Origin: Podospora bellae-mahoneyi
Taxonomy: Eukaryota > Ascomycota > Sordariomycetes > Sordariales > Podosporaceae
NCBI RefSeq assembly: GCF_035222275.1
Contig: NC_085884.1
Coordinates: forward strand, 3,534,001-3,598,000
DNA length: 64,000 nt
Reading direction: 5' to 3'
Numbering within the stretch: the first letter of the stretch is position 1; each line of letters begins with the position of its first letter. Below are positions 36,461 through 48,716 of the stretch, piece by piece. The position numbers were made by a program, and so were the translations under genes. A model generated the notes under the pieces. The model saw only the letters and a program-made list of their open reading frames with translations, made no database searches and had not been told where the DNA came from.

Positions 36461-37798
36461 ATGAGGCCCATTCTCCCCCATCTCGGGCTTGCTACCCGCA
36501 GCATCAGCACATCCCTCGCCCAGGTTCCACGACGACCCCTCCTTGCGCAGGGTCGCAACCCCCGGCCTCATCGTGGGATTCACACCACTCCCTCCCTGCT
36601 CCGCGCAGACGGCGGCGAACCCAAGACGCCCACCAAACCAACTCCCAAGGAAGACAAAGCCCAAGATGAAAGATCAGACAAGCCCAACAACCACCAGCAG
36701 CAAAAGCGCCGCAAGCCCCCCCTCCGCAACTCCCTCCACCGCGTGGCCATCGTAGCCCAGAAAGGCAAACCCACCCCCAAACCAACCCCCTCCGAAAAAG
36801 CCCCCGACGCAGCAGAAGGCTCCTCCACCATCTCGGCCGTCTGCGTAGCCGACTCGTTCGACATGGAAAAAGTGGTCGATATCTTGTCTAGTCACAACTT
36901 CACCCTCGACCCTGACAACTCGGGCTTTGAACTCTCCGAAGTCGTCCACGCCCGCGGTCTCAACAACGGGGATATCTTTGTCTTCCCCTCAGGAACGGTG
37001 GTCACCTGGGCGCTCCCCCCTGACGTGGTCAACACTCTCGCAACGAAACATTTGCTACCAGCAGCGGAACAGCCTTTTGTCGAAAACAAAGAGGTGGAAG
37101 ACCTCGAGTTCGTCGCCGACCCAGAGGCAGAGGAGTCAAGGGTGAATGGAGACGTAGTAGTCCTCGGCACAAGAAGGGAACTTGAATCCGGCGAGGGGCT
37201 CGACACAACCCTGGCCAAAATCGCCTTTTCATCCGGCCTGGCAAGGAGCACCAAGCTGGCGGTGCTGGAGTCCTCCCTGACCCGCTACCTCGAAAGCACT
37301 CGCCACATCCCCGACCGGCTCTCCCAGGGGCTCCGCGCCCCGCTGTCGAGAGATTTAATCCTCAAAAAGGCGGGCGAGCTGTTGAACTTGAGGAGTCAGC
37401 TGAATCACTACAACGACCTGACGGACTCCCTGCCGGATATCTTTTGGGATACCGAGGAGAAGCTGGAGACGTATTACGCCAAGATTGGGAAGGCGCTGGA
37501 TGTGGGGGTGAGGATCAAGACGTTGAATGACAAGATGACGTATGCGCAGGAGGTGATCAATATGACGCAGGGGGTGTTGGATATCAGCGAGAAGATGTCT
37601 AGCGAGGCGCACAGTACGAGGTTGGAGTGGATTATTATAATACTGATTGCGATTGAGGTTGGGTTTGAGCTGAGGAGGTTGTATATGGAGAGGGGGGAGG
37701 ACAAGTTTGAGGAAAGGGTTTTGGAGGAGGTGAGGGGGTTGAGGGAGGAAGTCAGGTGTTTGAAGGGGGGTGGGAAGGGGGCGGCGGCGGCGGCGTGA
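36461..37798 (+). CDS. DUF155/RMD1-family mitochondrial membrane protein
   Basis: A single exon encodes 445 residues. The first 45 residues are basic and Ser/Arg-rich (GLATRSISTSLAQVPRRPLL), a probable mitochondrial presequence, then a disordered Lys/Pro linker. Residues 125-400 match the DUF155 (RMD1/YDR282C/RMND1) fold: a CVADSFDMEKVVDIL segment, GDIFVFPSGTVVTWAL, DTTLAKIAFSSGLARSTKLAVLE, and DLPDIFW-like DSLPDIFWDTEEKLE. A hydrophobic anchor near the C-terminus (WIIIILIAIEVGFEL) should fix it in the inner membrane. Human RMND1 supports mitochondrial translation and yeast YDR282C associates with mitoribosomes; that role is inferred here. The first two thirds are C-rich on the coding strand, the end G-rich. 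Confidence 0.9.
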   Translation: MRPILPHLGLATRSISTSLAQVPRRPLLAQGRNPRPHRGIHTTPSLLRADGGEPKTPTKPTPKEDKAQDERSDKPNNHQQQKRRKPPLRNSLHRVAIVAQKGKPTPKPTPSEKAPDAAEGSSTISAVCVADSFDMEKVVDILSSHNFTLDPDNSGFELSEVVHARGLNNGDIFVFPSGTVVTWALPPDVVNTLATKHLLPAAEQPFVENKEVEDLEFVADPEAEESRVNGDVVVLGTRRELESGEGLDTTLAKIAFSSGLARSTKLAVLESSLTRYLESTRHIPDRLSQGLRAPLSRDLILKKAGELLNLRSQLNHYNDLTDSLPDIFWDTEEKLETYYAKIGKALDVGVRIKTLNDKMTYAQEVINMTQGVLDISEKMSSEAHSTRLEWIIIILIAIEVGFELRRLYMERGEDKFEERVLEEVRGLREEVRCLKGGGKGAAAAA

Positions 37799-38289
37799 TG
37801 TTGGAAGGTTTTATATACACGTTTTTACACAGCTACTGTTTAGATATGATACCCAGCTCTTTTTACAAAATTTATTTTCTGGTTCAAAATGATTTGACGG
37901 AGAAATATTATGCCCAGTGGTTGATGATAAGCAAGGTATGGTTTGTCGGGTCTCCATAGACATGTCATACATAATCACATGAACCATAGAACAGAATCTG
38001 TTAAAACAGGAAAAAAAAAAAAAAAAAAACTGTAGTCGCTCGCTATATGGTATTTGTATCTGTTATCCTCCCACCTCACCTGAAAAGAAACCCCTTTCTG
38101 TCCCTAATCAACATAGCTCTGTCCCGTAGTAGAGCTCCTGACCCATTTCCTGGTTGAAAACGCACTACTCCCAACTCATCAGCTAGGAAACCCGCTATCC
38201 CTTCCCTGAGTGGAACAAACATCAAGAAACTTAAACCTGACCATCATTACACACCCTCCCCCCATTTCATTCTCCCTTCTCAGACATCA
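37799..38289. other. Convergent 3' intergenic region
   Basis: 490 AT-rich bases between two convergent genes, with a 19-nt poly-A run at 38011-38029. Nothing else is evident. Confidence 0.55.
38011..38029. repeat. Poly-A tract, 19 nt
   Basis: Homopolymer in the convergent 3' region. Confidence 0.9.
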
Positions 38290-39689
38290 TTATCGCCGGC
38301 TCTCCCCTCCGCTCCAAAGCCCCTTGCTCAACTCAACAACCCTGTTCGCCTCACTACCCGGCCTCAAACTAGCCGGCACCCCCCCCAAAGGAGCATCCTC
38401 CATGCTAACATCCCCATCCTGCTGCTGCTGCTGCGACCCCCCACTCACAAACCCACTATCCCTCCCACCACTCCCAGTCGTCGAACCCCCCATCCCCGAA
38501 ATCCCACTATCATCCCTCCCTCCTCCAACTCCAACGCCCCCGGCCGGCGGTATCCCCCTCTGCGCCTGCAACCCCTCCCGTCCCGGCTCACCACTCCTCC
38601 CCCCGTTCATCCCCCCCCCATTCTGCCCCTCCCTCAACTTGTTAATCGCCCTCACCGTATCGATAGCAGCATGCAACGTCCTCCTCGCGTTGAAATTCTT
38701 CTTCACCGTCGGCAGCAGATTAGCCCCCTTATCCCCCTCCCCATCCTGCCCCTCCCCACCACCACCATTCTTGTTCAGCCACCCGGCCACAAAAGGATGC
38801 TGCAACGCCTCATGCGCCGTCATTCTCTTTCCCGGATCAATAGTCAAACACCTCCTGATAAAGTCCTTTGCATTCTCGCTCACCCCCCTCCAGTACTCCA
38901 ACGGCGTAAAGCTGTAATCCGCATTCAGAATCGCCTGCATCTCCTCAAAGTCGCTGTCCCGATCAAACGGCGTGTACCCGCACAGCAAAAAGTACGTAAT
39001 CACTCCCAGCGCCCAGAGATCAACCGGCTTGCCGTGGCCCGTCTTTTTGAAAATCTCGGGCGCCATGTACCCCGGCGTGCCGCAGGTGGTCGTCAAGACG
39101 TGGAACTGCTCCTCGTCCATGATGCGCGAGAGGCCGAAATCCGCAATGAGCAGGTCGGCGTTGTCCTCGGGGGTGCGGAAGAGGAGGTTCTCCGGCTTGA
39201 GGTCGCGGTGGACGATGCCGTGGTCGTGGAGGTAGGCTATCGCCGAGAGCGTCGCGCGGATGAGGTCGGCGGCGTCGGATTCGTAGTAGGAGCCTTTGCG
39301 GCAGATGCGCTCAAAGAGCTCGCCGCCGAGGGCGAGGTCGGTTACGAGGTAGAGGTTGTTCATTGTTTCAAAGTAGTCGACGAGGGTGAGGATGTTTTGG
39401 TGGCCCATGGAGACTTTGCGGAGGACGGCGATTTCGTTGCGGACCTGTTCATTTCCCCCAAGGTTAGAGCAGACACTTGGAGAGGTTGTCAAAGAGGGGG
39501 GCAACATACCATGTGCTCACGTCCAGCCATCAGCCTCTTGTTAATCACCTTGGCGGCGTAGTACCTGCCGGTATCAATGTGCACGCACTCCTTCACGACC
39601 GAGTAAGACCCCGCGCCGAGGGTCTTGCCGACTTTGTATTGGCATGGTTGGATGTTGGGTTGGGCAGGTCGGCCGCCGGGGGTGGCCAT
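38290..39689 (-). CDS. Calcium/calmodulin-dependent protein kinase I-like kinase
   Basis: Exons complement(38290..39444, 39510..39689) give 444 residues; the 65-nt intron is GT-AG. The kinase domain spans about residues 18-280: glycine loop GAGSYSVVKE, Lys in AAKVIN, catalytic loop VHRDLKPENLLF, DFGLSR, activation loop TTTCGTPGYMAPEI, and an APE-like motif. After it, KKNFNARRTLHAAIDTVRAI matches the autoinhibitory and calmodulin-binding helix of fungal CaMK1/CaMK2. The C-terminal 110 residues are Gly/Ser-rich with a Gln tract, probably disordered. The kinase responds to Ca2+/calmodulin and phosphorylates Ser/Thr in stress and growth signalling; which of the fungal CaMK paralogues this is cannot be settled here. 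Confidence 0.93.
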
Positions 39690-40678
39690 GGTTGGAGATG
39701 TTTTTCTTTTCCGCCCGTCAACTGTAGCTGGGTAGGTATGTCGTCGACGGTATGGCGGTGTCGCTTACGAAGCTCGCGCGCGCGCGCAGACTGTCGGTAT
39801 CGTCGTCGGTGGTGTATGTCCGGTCCACAAGATCAACCACACTCTCCACCTGTTCTTTACACTTGTCGTTGTGGTCGTCGTCGTCGGTAATAGTTTGCCT
39901 GGGCGCCTTGCGCAGCCTTATCCTAGTTGGTGTACCAGTAGCCAAAGGGGGGGAAACTCCTCTGACCGCAATCGGGCAGCCAGCCAGCCTTGCTGTAACG
40001 CAGTGAGAAGTACGTGCCAAAAGAGGGGGTCCAATCGGACCAAAAGGGATTGGATGATTTGTCTCTGTAGAAATAAAGGGATTGGTTTGAGAGGGAGGGA
40101 GGGAATAAGCCCGGGGTTTTGCTATTATATGTATGGGGAGAGTGACACAACAGCTCAGGGGGACGGCTGGGGGAGGGAGTGGGAGGGGGAGAGCGAGGAG
40201 AGGGGGTTCGTGTGATTGTTTCTGCTGTTGTTTCCACTTGAGGCTCCAACTCAACAACTTAAGGTAGTATCAAAGCTGACTCTGCCCAACGAGCAAACAC
40301 TGAAGACTCTTTTATGTCAACAAGACACCAACAAAAAGAAAAGAAGCTCGTTCCGGCATTTGTCTCCGTCAGCCGCACCCCATCTCCAGCTTCCATCGTG
40401 ACCCAGACCACCCGAGACAAGCACCCAGTTTCTGCCCCTCGTTCTCCCAACCAATCGCATCGAGTGGGGAGCCCCACTTCCCCCCCGTTCAAGGAGTCCA
40501 CCCAACGGTTCGCTCCCCCTGTCAAACATAAACATCTGGCTGGGACGTCTGTGTAACATCACGAGTCTCGTCTGTAGAGAATAGGGTTATGGAAAGTCCT
40601 GATTCAATTCCTGTCAAATCAAGACTGGGTATCTTCTTTTGCCAGTACAAACAGCTCCCTACATACTCTTCTCTTGAA
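39690..40678. other. Upstream region of the CaMK gene
   Basis: About 990 bases between the CaMK start and the end of the Kre33 gene. It includes a (CG)6 run near 39775-39787 and purine-rich patches. It should hold the CaMK promoter and leader. No gene supported. Confidence 0.5.
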
Positions 40679-43600
40679 TTACCTCTTGCTGCTCTTCTCC
40701 TTCTTGGGCTTCTTCGCCTTGGAGTGTCCCTTCTCCTCACCACCATCTTCAACAGCCTTGCGTTTTGTCTTGGTCTTGACGCTCACCGTTGTCCCTGACT
40801 TGCCGGTCTTGGCTGCCTTGAGCACCTGTTTCTCGGCATCCCTCCAGACTGTCTCGTCGTCTTCAATCTCATACCTTATGACAAGCATATTAGCAAACTG
40901 CAACCACCGACCGTTCGTTGGAAAATAAAACTCACTGATCCAAAGGCAAAGAATCAATCATCTCCCTCTGCCTCCTCCTCAGCTCCGCAGCAGCCTCGTC
41001 CCCCGCTTCCTCCAACTCATCCTCCAAGCTCGTCTCCAACGGCACAAACTTGTTGTCCACCACCTCATCATCATGCACACCCGAAGCATTCTCCCTGCTC
41101 ACCCCGAGCCTGCCCTGATCCGGCATCTCAGCCTCAATCGCCCCCGACACCACCGAGCTCAAATGCGACACAATCTTCCTCATAATCTTGATGAAAATCG
41201 CCAGCAGCTGACTCGCCGGCAGGTTCAACTCATCCGCCACCACATCCACCTCCTTCCTCTGCAAACCAACCGCCAGCAAAATCGCTTGCTGCAGCCCACT
41301 GAGCTTGACATCCTTCAACTTGCCGTTGAAGAACAAGTGGGCGATAGTAGGAACAAGATCCAGCACAACGTGGTAATCAAGCAACCCGTTCGAATACGAC
41401 TCCAACCTCTTGTGGTCAAAAGGAGTTAGCACGTTGTCCAACTCGGCCTTGCTCAACTCCCCAGCCTTGGCTGACGGGTCCAACTCGGCACCCGCATGCG
41501 CGCTCTCCTCAATCGTCAACGCCAAGATGGAGGGGAACTCCCTAAACTTGTAACTCAACAGCGACAAAAACCTCTTGTGGAAGTCATTCGCAAAAGCCCC
41601 CAGCCAAGTCGAGTCATTGCTGTCCTGCAACGGCCTGAGCATGACACACGTGTGCTCACCCGTCAAGTCATTCGCCGTTTGCCTCAGGTAAACCGGAGCA
41701 AACTGTGACCTCTTCCAGAACTTGTGCAGCGGCTGCGTCAAACCGTAGCTCACACCGACATAGTCCAGTTTTTCCGGTCTCCTCTCTGCCAGTTTGGCGA
41801 ACAGGGGAGGGAGCTCAGACATGTCTCTGACTTTGATGTCGTCGAACAGACTGCCTCTCTCCAGCTCGGCACCCGTGACTCTTGGGGCGGCTTGGGCCAT
41901 GGTCACATCGTTATCCTCGGACAGGTTGGCGAACTTTCCCTCGTAGTAGTTGACCAACAACTCCAAAGCCTTGGAGCCATAGCCCATGGAGACGTAGTCG
42001 GGGTTGGTGGCGATACGGACAACGCGGGCGCCGGAGAGAGAGGCGAACTCGTCATCTTGGAATTGTTGGGAGACCAGCCAGGGGATCAAATCACCGGCTG
42101 GCTGTGACCCTCTGGCCAAGCTGTTGAGGATGCTCTGTCTGCTGATTTTACCTTCCAGAGACACCTGGATGACGCACAGTGGTTCTGGCAGTCTCCCTTC
42201 CGAGATGGGTCCGGTAAGCACGAAAAGCTCGTGGGCGGGCGCATCAGACATGAGCTGAAGATCATTGGGTGAGTTCTTGTAGTGGGAAGCGACATAGAGC
42301 GCGACCATTTGCTGAAGGAAACGCTCTGAGACTGGGTGAAAAGAGAAGAGTGTGTCGCGATTGACGTGGAGGAGCTCGCACTGAGAAGGGTCGGGGCAGC
42401 CCTGGGTGCTGAGTTTCGACCTGGGGAGTGTCGCATCGAGGCAGAGAAGGGTGTTGAGCCACTTTTCCACGCTGTCGCCCTGAGCGTAACGGATGGGTTC
42501 GGAGAGGGTGATCTCCTTGAGGGAGCGACCGCCAATACCGGCAGTTTCCTTGGTAGTCTTTCCGCTTGCTCTGTCTACCTCGGCAGTGCCAGATCCATTC
42601 GGGTTGCCACCAGTCATGGACTGTTCTCTGAGCTGCTTGATCAGCTTGAGCGAAAGCGACCGACCGGTACCTTCGTAACCGCTGATTGTCGAGGCCATGA
42701 AAACCAGGTAGGGGCCCATGAGCTTCTTGACAAGGGGAAGGGGAATAGCAGCCGCCTCATCGATAACCACCAGCTCGGCCTGTCCGAGAACGTGCGCATC
42801 CTGAGGGCGGAAGTATTGAATGGTTTGACGGTGGTTTCTGTGAATGTTGACTCTGACAATCGCCTTGTTGAAATCTGGGTTCGTCGACTGAATGATCGAG
42901 TAATCGGCGTGGTCCTTGTAATCAAGCGCGTCGAATCCCTTGAACACAAACTCAAATAGTGTCTTCAAGTTTTCTGGTGATGGCGAAGTGATAAAGATAT
43001 TGCTGTATCCATAGGCCACGGCCGCCGCAATGGCAACGCCCATCGCCGCAGACTTTCCGCGACCACGCGCAGCCGTCAGCGTGACCGTATTCCTGAGCGT
43101 CTTTTCCGCAATCGCATCGACGAACGTCAAAAGGGCCTTTGCTTGGTCCGTCGTCTTCGCAAGCTTCACAAGCGACCCGATCGGCTGTGTATCCTGCAAC
43201 GAATCCTTAATCTTCTCCAGCTCCAACTTCGTCTTGCTCAATGGCTCGTCCTCCTTCGGTGGTGGCAGCGCCTTCACCCCCTTTCCTCCGGAAATTGGCA
43301 ACACGTTCAACTCGTCATCGATGACCAGGCACGAATCGCAGCTCCCGAGCGAAAGGATAAACCTCTCGTTAAACCTCGCCACAACATCATCGTGCGCCTC
43401 GGTCCTGTATCTCGAGTGGACATCCATAGACATGGTGTAGAGCTGCTTCAGGGAGTTCATCCCCTTGAGCAGCAAAACAACCAGACCACCACCCTCGACT
43501 GTCTCGATCGTCCTGGCGAGAATATTCGGCGTCATGGCCTCGAAGTCTTGGAGGATCAACATGCCGTAGGTGTTACCGAGGATCTTCTCGGTCTCCTTGT

Positions 43601-43998
43601 AGTAGACATATCGGATATCGTTGAGAGAGATGAACAGCTCGAATGGGTCCTCGGAGTTGGCCTCTCTTATCCCGCGCTTGATTTCCTTCTTGATCTTGTT
43701 CTCTCGCTTCTTTCGGTGGGAGGTGAAGCCGAGGAGCTTGTTCTTGTAGGCCCAGAGCACCTGCTTGTTGTGCCTCACCTCCATGCTGGACATGATGTAG
43801 TAGAGGTGGACGATGGCATCTTTGGCGTGGTCGCCGACGACGACGAAGAAGGAGCGCTTCTTCTCTTGGAGGCCATTGCGGATCAGTGTTGGGATTCGGG
43901 AGTCTCTGTGGGGCAGAAATGTCAATTAATACTGGTCGAGATGAGCGATGTACGCCAAGAGAAAGCAAGAGAACATACACTACTTTTTGGGTCGTCAT
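40679..43998 (-). CDS. KRE33: RNA cytidine acetyltransferase Kre33/NAT10
   Basis: Three exons, complement(40679..40874, 40936..43905, 43979..43998), give 1,061 residues, matching the family length. The first exon is only 20 nt (MTTQKV plus two bases). Introns are 61 and 73 nt, GT-AG. Landmarks in order: N-terminal DSRIPTLIRNGLQEKKRSFF; RNA-helicase-like domain with Walker A in AARGRGKSAAMG (near residue 290) and VVIDEAAAIPLPLVK; GNAT acetyltransferase part with ARVVRIATNPDYVSMGYGSK; C-terminal tRNA-binding region; and a Lys-rich tail (KAKKPKKEK) fit for the nucleolus. The enzyme makes N4-acetylcytidine in 18S rRNA and in tRNA (with Tan1) and is needed for small-subunit biogenesis. Confidence 0.98.
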
Positions 43999-44962
43999 TG
44001 TCGCGGCTTTCTTCTTTGCGAATTGGGCCTTGGACAAATTTGGAGAGGGACCCAAGTTTGCGACAAGCTGCAGGTGCTGAGAGCTCTCAATTATTTTTCG
44101 TTCTGCCCGGCGGTGAGTCGCCAAGAAGTCTTATCGGCTTATCAACCATGGGGGTTCCACAGTGAGCTGCACTAGCGCAGTTCATCAATTGACTTCGCGA
44201 TTTCCTAATTGGGACGGCGAGGTCAGTGATGACTGACTCTTGAGTTGTGCTTGGGAGGTGTGATTGCCAGGACCTGGGAGAAAGTTACTTGAGCGAGAGA
44301 ATTATATTGAATTAAGGCGGATAAGTGTAAGGACAGGTATATATTCAAGATATTCCATTTTCTCCCCTTTCTGTACCACGCTGCTACCGCGCTGCTGTTG
44401 GCCTATTGCCGGACAAACATCGTACCCGGTGCAACGAGCCGTGGCCTGGGGGCAAGCTTCTATGGACGCGTCACAGGGTGTTTTAGCACCGTCTCCTGCT
44501 TCCACTCTGCAGCAAGTAGCCATCGATGCTCCAAGTGGTGTCAAGTTAGCATAGCAGTCTGAAGCGTTCGTTCCTGGAACCGAGCACACCCACCTCCTTG
44601 GTCGTAGCACACAAGTCTCGATCTGATTGCTGGTCTTGTTCACAAAACAATAGGGTAGCTAAGTGCCTGGCTTTGCCAACGGCATACTCCGGCAAAACCC
44701 GCAATCGGATTCAGAATCAGGCATCTAACGTTCAAGGTGGCTGGTGTGCCTATAGGGGTCCCCGTGCGGCGGTCAGGCTGAAGGTCTCGGCCCAAGTCCG
44801 AGATTGGGCACTACCTTTTTGTTTTCATTTTCTGGTTTTCCAACATCAACTCCGCAACCAGCATTGTCATTCTGAAGCCCCCTTCCGGTAGGCCTTTTTG
44901 GAAGAATGGTGCTTTTTGGTTTTTATCCTGGTCTCTGTGGCGCTCTTCTTCCTGTCACGGGA
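43999..44962. other. Upstream region of Kre33 gene
   Basis: 960 bases between two minus-strand genes; the left part is the Kre33 promoter. A minus-strand frame at 44302-44643 is Cys-rich but starts at GTG and lacks a signal peptide. I see no supported gene. Confidence 0.5.
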
Positions 44963-45554
44963 TCAGTATCTAGGTAGCAAAGACTGGGAGATGGATGCTA
45001 CACACAGTGCTTCATATTTGGCAGCTTTTTCTGGCCGTGTTGCGTTTGGCACGGTGGCTTCATACAGCTGCTGGAGCTCGTCAAACAGCTTCTGTCGGTT
45101 TTCTTCCGAGTTGGCAGTGCGGCTTCTCTGGGTTTGGGCCTGGAAAACCAGAGAGTCACTCCGCTTGGAAAAGTATTTCGATTCCCTAACACCAGCATGT
45201 AGCAGTTTGGGAAGTTTGGATAGTAGCTGTGGAACAGGCCATGTGGTTGTTGCTTTAGTTTCCGTCCTGCCCAGACAGTCAACAAGCTGAGGCTCGACAC
45301 ACTGGTGGCAGATGCACAAACTTATTCACGTGTTGGCCGCCAGGACCGGATGAGCGGGCAAACGATGTGTTGCCTTCTGGAAGACTGTCAATCTTGAATG
45401 ACTGGTGCCATCTCCGGGCTTCACTAAGCTGCTCTTCGTCAAAAGATGTGTCGAAGGCCTGGTGTCTAATGAATCGCGGAAACGGTGGTACTGACACCCA
45501 GCGACTCCCTGAAAACAGGAGGTCTAATGGCTGAGGTCTACGAAGCAGCGACAT
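44963..45554 (-). CDS. PTH4: Mitochondrial GGQ peptidyl-tRNA hydrolase/release-factor-like protein
   Basis: Two exons, complement(44963..45266, 45322..45554), give 178 residues; the 55-nt intron splits right after the catalytic motif. The N-terminus is basic (MSLLRRPQPLDLLFSGSRW), a likely mitochondrial presequence. The hallmark ARSSGPGGQHVNK contains the GGQ motif that triggers peptidyl-tRNA hydrolysis, and splicing continues it as TETKATTTWPV as in ICT1/ArfB/Pth4. The C-terminus has a basic/Gln helix (RQKLFDELQQLYEATV). Unlike full release factors it lacks stop-codon-recognition domains. Such proteins rescue stalled mitochondrial ribosomes. The distinction between Pth4/ICT1 and the mtRF-R type is inferred from the HVNK continuation. 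Confidence 0.87.
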
Positions 45555-46152
45555 TCTTTGATGGATGCTGTTGTTATTGATTGAGGAATGCAAACAATGG
45601 AAGACAATCCATTGGTCGTTGTTGTGCTGAAGAACCCCACTCCCACTTCAACCCTGGACGGCAGGTCACGCCAAGCAACCCTAAGCTCGGGTGGGGCTTT
45701 TGATCGAGAATTTTCTTCCTCCTGCAAATAATAACATGTTTTATCTCCTCTCAGCCTTGCGCTTGCAACTGCCCCCAGGCTCCTCCATCATCGAAAGTGA
45801 CTGCGAGTTTGTGACGGGTCCCCAGTCGGCGTTCTTTTTGCAAACCTTCATCCGCCACCACAAAAATATCACAAAACCAGAACCAGTCGCTTTCTCCCCT
45901 CTCTCACTCTGTGCATCCAGTCAGTCATCATCCATCCATCGCCAGACAAGATCCATCGCCAAAATCCCCCGTCTACAGTCCACACAACAAAACTTTAAAG
46001 TCCACCCACGTCTTTTCCTCCAACCCAAGCCTTCCCCGTTCCTTCTTACCTCCACCTCTCACGTCTCTGCGCCAAACTTATTCGGCTTTTTCTCTTTCTT
46101 TTTCTGATCTCTCTGGTCCCACGTCCGCATCCCGCATCCCGCATCCCCCTTG
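45555..46152. promoter_or_regulatory. Divergent promoter between Pth4 and Nab3-like genes
   Basis: 598 bases between divergent starts, with a strongly C/T/A-rich leader before the Nab3-like ATG. No gene is seen. Confidence 0.5.
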
Positions 46153-48716
46153 ATGTCGGAACAGTCGCCCGAAATTGTGGCCGCCGCCAGTCTGAGTCCC
46201 CTTTCGCCCAAGCCCATCTCTGTCCAGATCCAGAGCAATTCTGTGGTGCCCATGCTCCAGGACCAAGCAGCTACCGCTGACACAGCCATGTCCGGCATCA
46301 TCGTGGATCCCGGTCTAGAGACTCCGGATGCCCCTGCGCCAGTCTCCGATACTATCGTAGTGGTCGGTGACTCGTCGGACTTCCACGATGATAGCGACGG
46401 CAGCATTGACTACGGTGAAGAGGACGAGGCCGCCGAGAAGCCCTCTGCCACCTCTGACGGTGCTGCCGATGCTCCTCCCGACAATGATGAGTATGCAAGA
46501 AGCTTTGATTCGCCTGTCGACCCCCAGAGCTCGAGTAGCGAGGCTGGCGCTGGCGAGCCTCAGCCTGATGTATCAGAGGAGGCTGCCGCTTCCAATTCCA
46601 TGAATGACCAAGTCACATCTGCACCTGCTCAAGCTCCAGCTCCAGCTGTCATTGCCCATCATGAAGATCGCCTTCCTCCACCCGCATCGTCGACAGCAAC
46701 CCAGCCTAATGTCAACAGCTGGCCAACGCTCACATCCATTGAGAATGAGCCACCTTCCCAGTCCAGCGGCCCCGAAACTTCCAGTCCATCAGACGCACCG
46801 ACGTCCACCCCCAACAACAAGTCCGCTGCTGCATCTGCTGAGGCCGCTGACATCCAAAAGCTGGTAGACGACATCACTGCTCGAGCCACTGCTACTGTCA
46901 CGTCTGCAGATACCCCAACATCCGTATCCGCCCCTTTGATTTCAGGCCCCCTTCCCCCATCACTGCCCCCCAAGCCATTATTATCGGCTCAACCACATGC
47001 CTATCAGCCACGTGGTCCCAATCCCACGCACAACCACAACCACCCGTTAGGACCTTATAGACATTCACTTGACTCCATGGAGCCACCAGCCTCGGTTCCT
47101 GGAGCGGCTGGCGCCGGTTACGCAGCCTCCTTCTCCAACCATGCCTGGGATACCTTCGTGAACGACGAGAGGACGTATACCTCGGAACAAAACTGGGATA
47201 GGTTCCCCGAAGGCGCCCGTATCTTTGTCGGTATGTTAGCCCCGATGTTGCTGGTGTCCATAGGCCGACTGACAAATGTGTATAGGCAATCTCTCCAGCG
47301 ATCGGGTATCAAAGAAGGAGGTGTTCGCCGTGTTCAGCAAGTACGGCAGACTAGCGCAGATTTCCATGAAGAGCGCCTATGGTTTTGTGCAGTATCACAA
47401 CGTTTCTGAAGCCCAGGCCGCACTGGAGGCATGTCAGGACATGGAGCTTGGTGGCCGCCGTATTCGTGAGTGTGCCCTTGTCTCCACGAAAAACAATCTC
47501 TTAACTAACCTGTTACACAGACCTCGAAATATCCCGTCGTCAAAAGAAAAAGGGTGGAGATGACAGAGGGCACTCGCCAGATCGACGCGGTGGTCCTCGT
47601 GGCATGGCAAATGACAGGCTCGACTTGAACAACCAGCCGAGAGACCCTGGTTGGAAGAGAACCAATGACCACCGCCGCTCCGCCTCGCCCCGCCGAGACG
47701 ACCCTCGCGGCTTCTATTCTCGAGATCGCGACAACGGTCCAATGTCACACGACCGTCGCCGGTCCCGGTCGCCCCGGCGCAGCCGTTTTGGCAGTGAATC
47801 CTACAGACGAAGAAGTCCCAGTCCACATCGCCGCACCCCATCGGATGTAGACCGCCTCGACATCCCTCGCCGCTACGGCAACGATGTTCCAGACGTCCAG
47901 ATCCTGCTCCTCCAAGATCTGGACCGGCCCTTTGTTGACTGGGTACAGAACGCTCTCCATGCCCATGGCCTCAAGACAGCCGTGATGCATCTCAACCCTC
48001 GCTTTCCCCGCAATACAATCGTGCAGCGTCAGGTGCTCGAAGGTGTTCATGCCATTATTGACTTAGACCAGAAATCCCGTGACTCGGGATTGATATCACT
48101 GCAACTGTTCATCCGCAACTCAGGCACGGGGAGCAATATCCGATTTGAGAGTTACAACTCGCTGAACCCGGAACTGGCGGGTGGGCTGGTCATGAGGGAG
48201 AAGACGAGAGTCGTGCATGCTCCTCCACCACCTCCACCGCCCCATGTCGCGGCATATCCTCCAACTTACCAGCCTCCTCCTGTTGCTGCTCCCACTGCTC
48301 CTTATCAGAGTCCCATTGTTCCACCGCCTGCCACCGGATATCAGAGCTATCCTCCAGCGTCATCCATTCCACAAGCTGCTCCTGCTCCTCCTGCTACGCC
48401 TATTGATAATGATTATTTGAGGTCTCTGTTGACCGGTCTCCAAACCCAGCAGCAGTCGCAACAGCAGACTACTGCTACCAGGGCACCTGCTCCACAGATT
48501 GATATCAATGCGTTGCTTGGGTCTTTGCAGGGTGGTGTACCGCAGCAAGCACCACCGCAACAGTATGGGGTGCCACAACCACCACAGTACCAGGGAGCAG
48601 CAGGGTACTACGGCGGTGGGCAGAATGCGGTTGCACCGACGCCGGTGGCATTGGGGAACAATGCGCATATTCAGAACATTATGGAGAATCTCAAGAGGGC
48701 TTCGGGGAGTAAGTAG
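46153..48716 (+). CDS. NAB3: Nab3-like RNA-binding protein
   Basis: Exons 46153..47230, 47286..47465 and 47521..48716 encode 817 residues; introns are 55 nt each. The N-terminal 340 residues are acidic and Ser/Pro/Ala-rich. A single RRM lies at about 355-425: ARIFVGNLSSDRVSKKEVF (RNP2) and SMKSAYGFVQYHNVSEAQAAL (RNP1), both completed by splicing. An Arg/Ser-rich stretch follows, then a second folded domain (PDVQILLLQDLDRPFVDWVQ, CoA-synthetase-like alpha/beta as in Nab3), and a C-terminal Pro/Gln-rich tail. In yeast, Nab3 acts with Nrd1 and Sen1 to terminate short and noncoding RNA polymerase II transcripts. The arrangement fits Nab3; the functional transfer is inferred. Confidence 0.85.

Noticed and set aside
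44302-44643. Minus-strand Cys-rich open frame of 113 codons, possible small secreted protein
   Set aside because: It begins at GTG, no in-frame ATG with a signal peptide exists, and it lies in the Kre33 promoter region.
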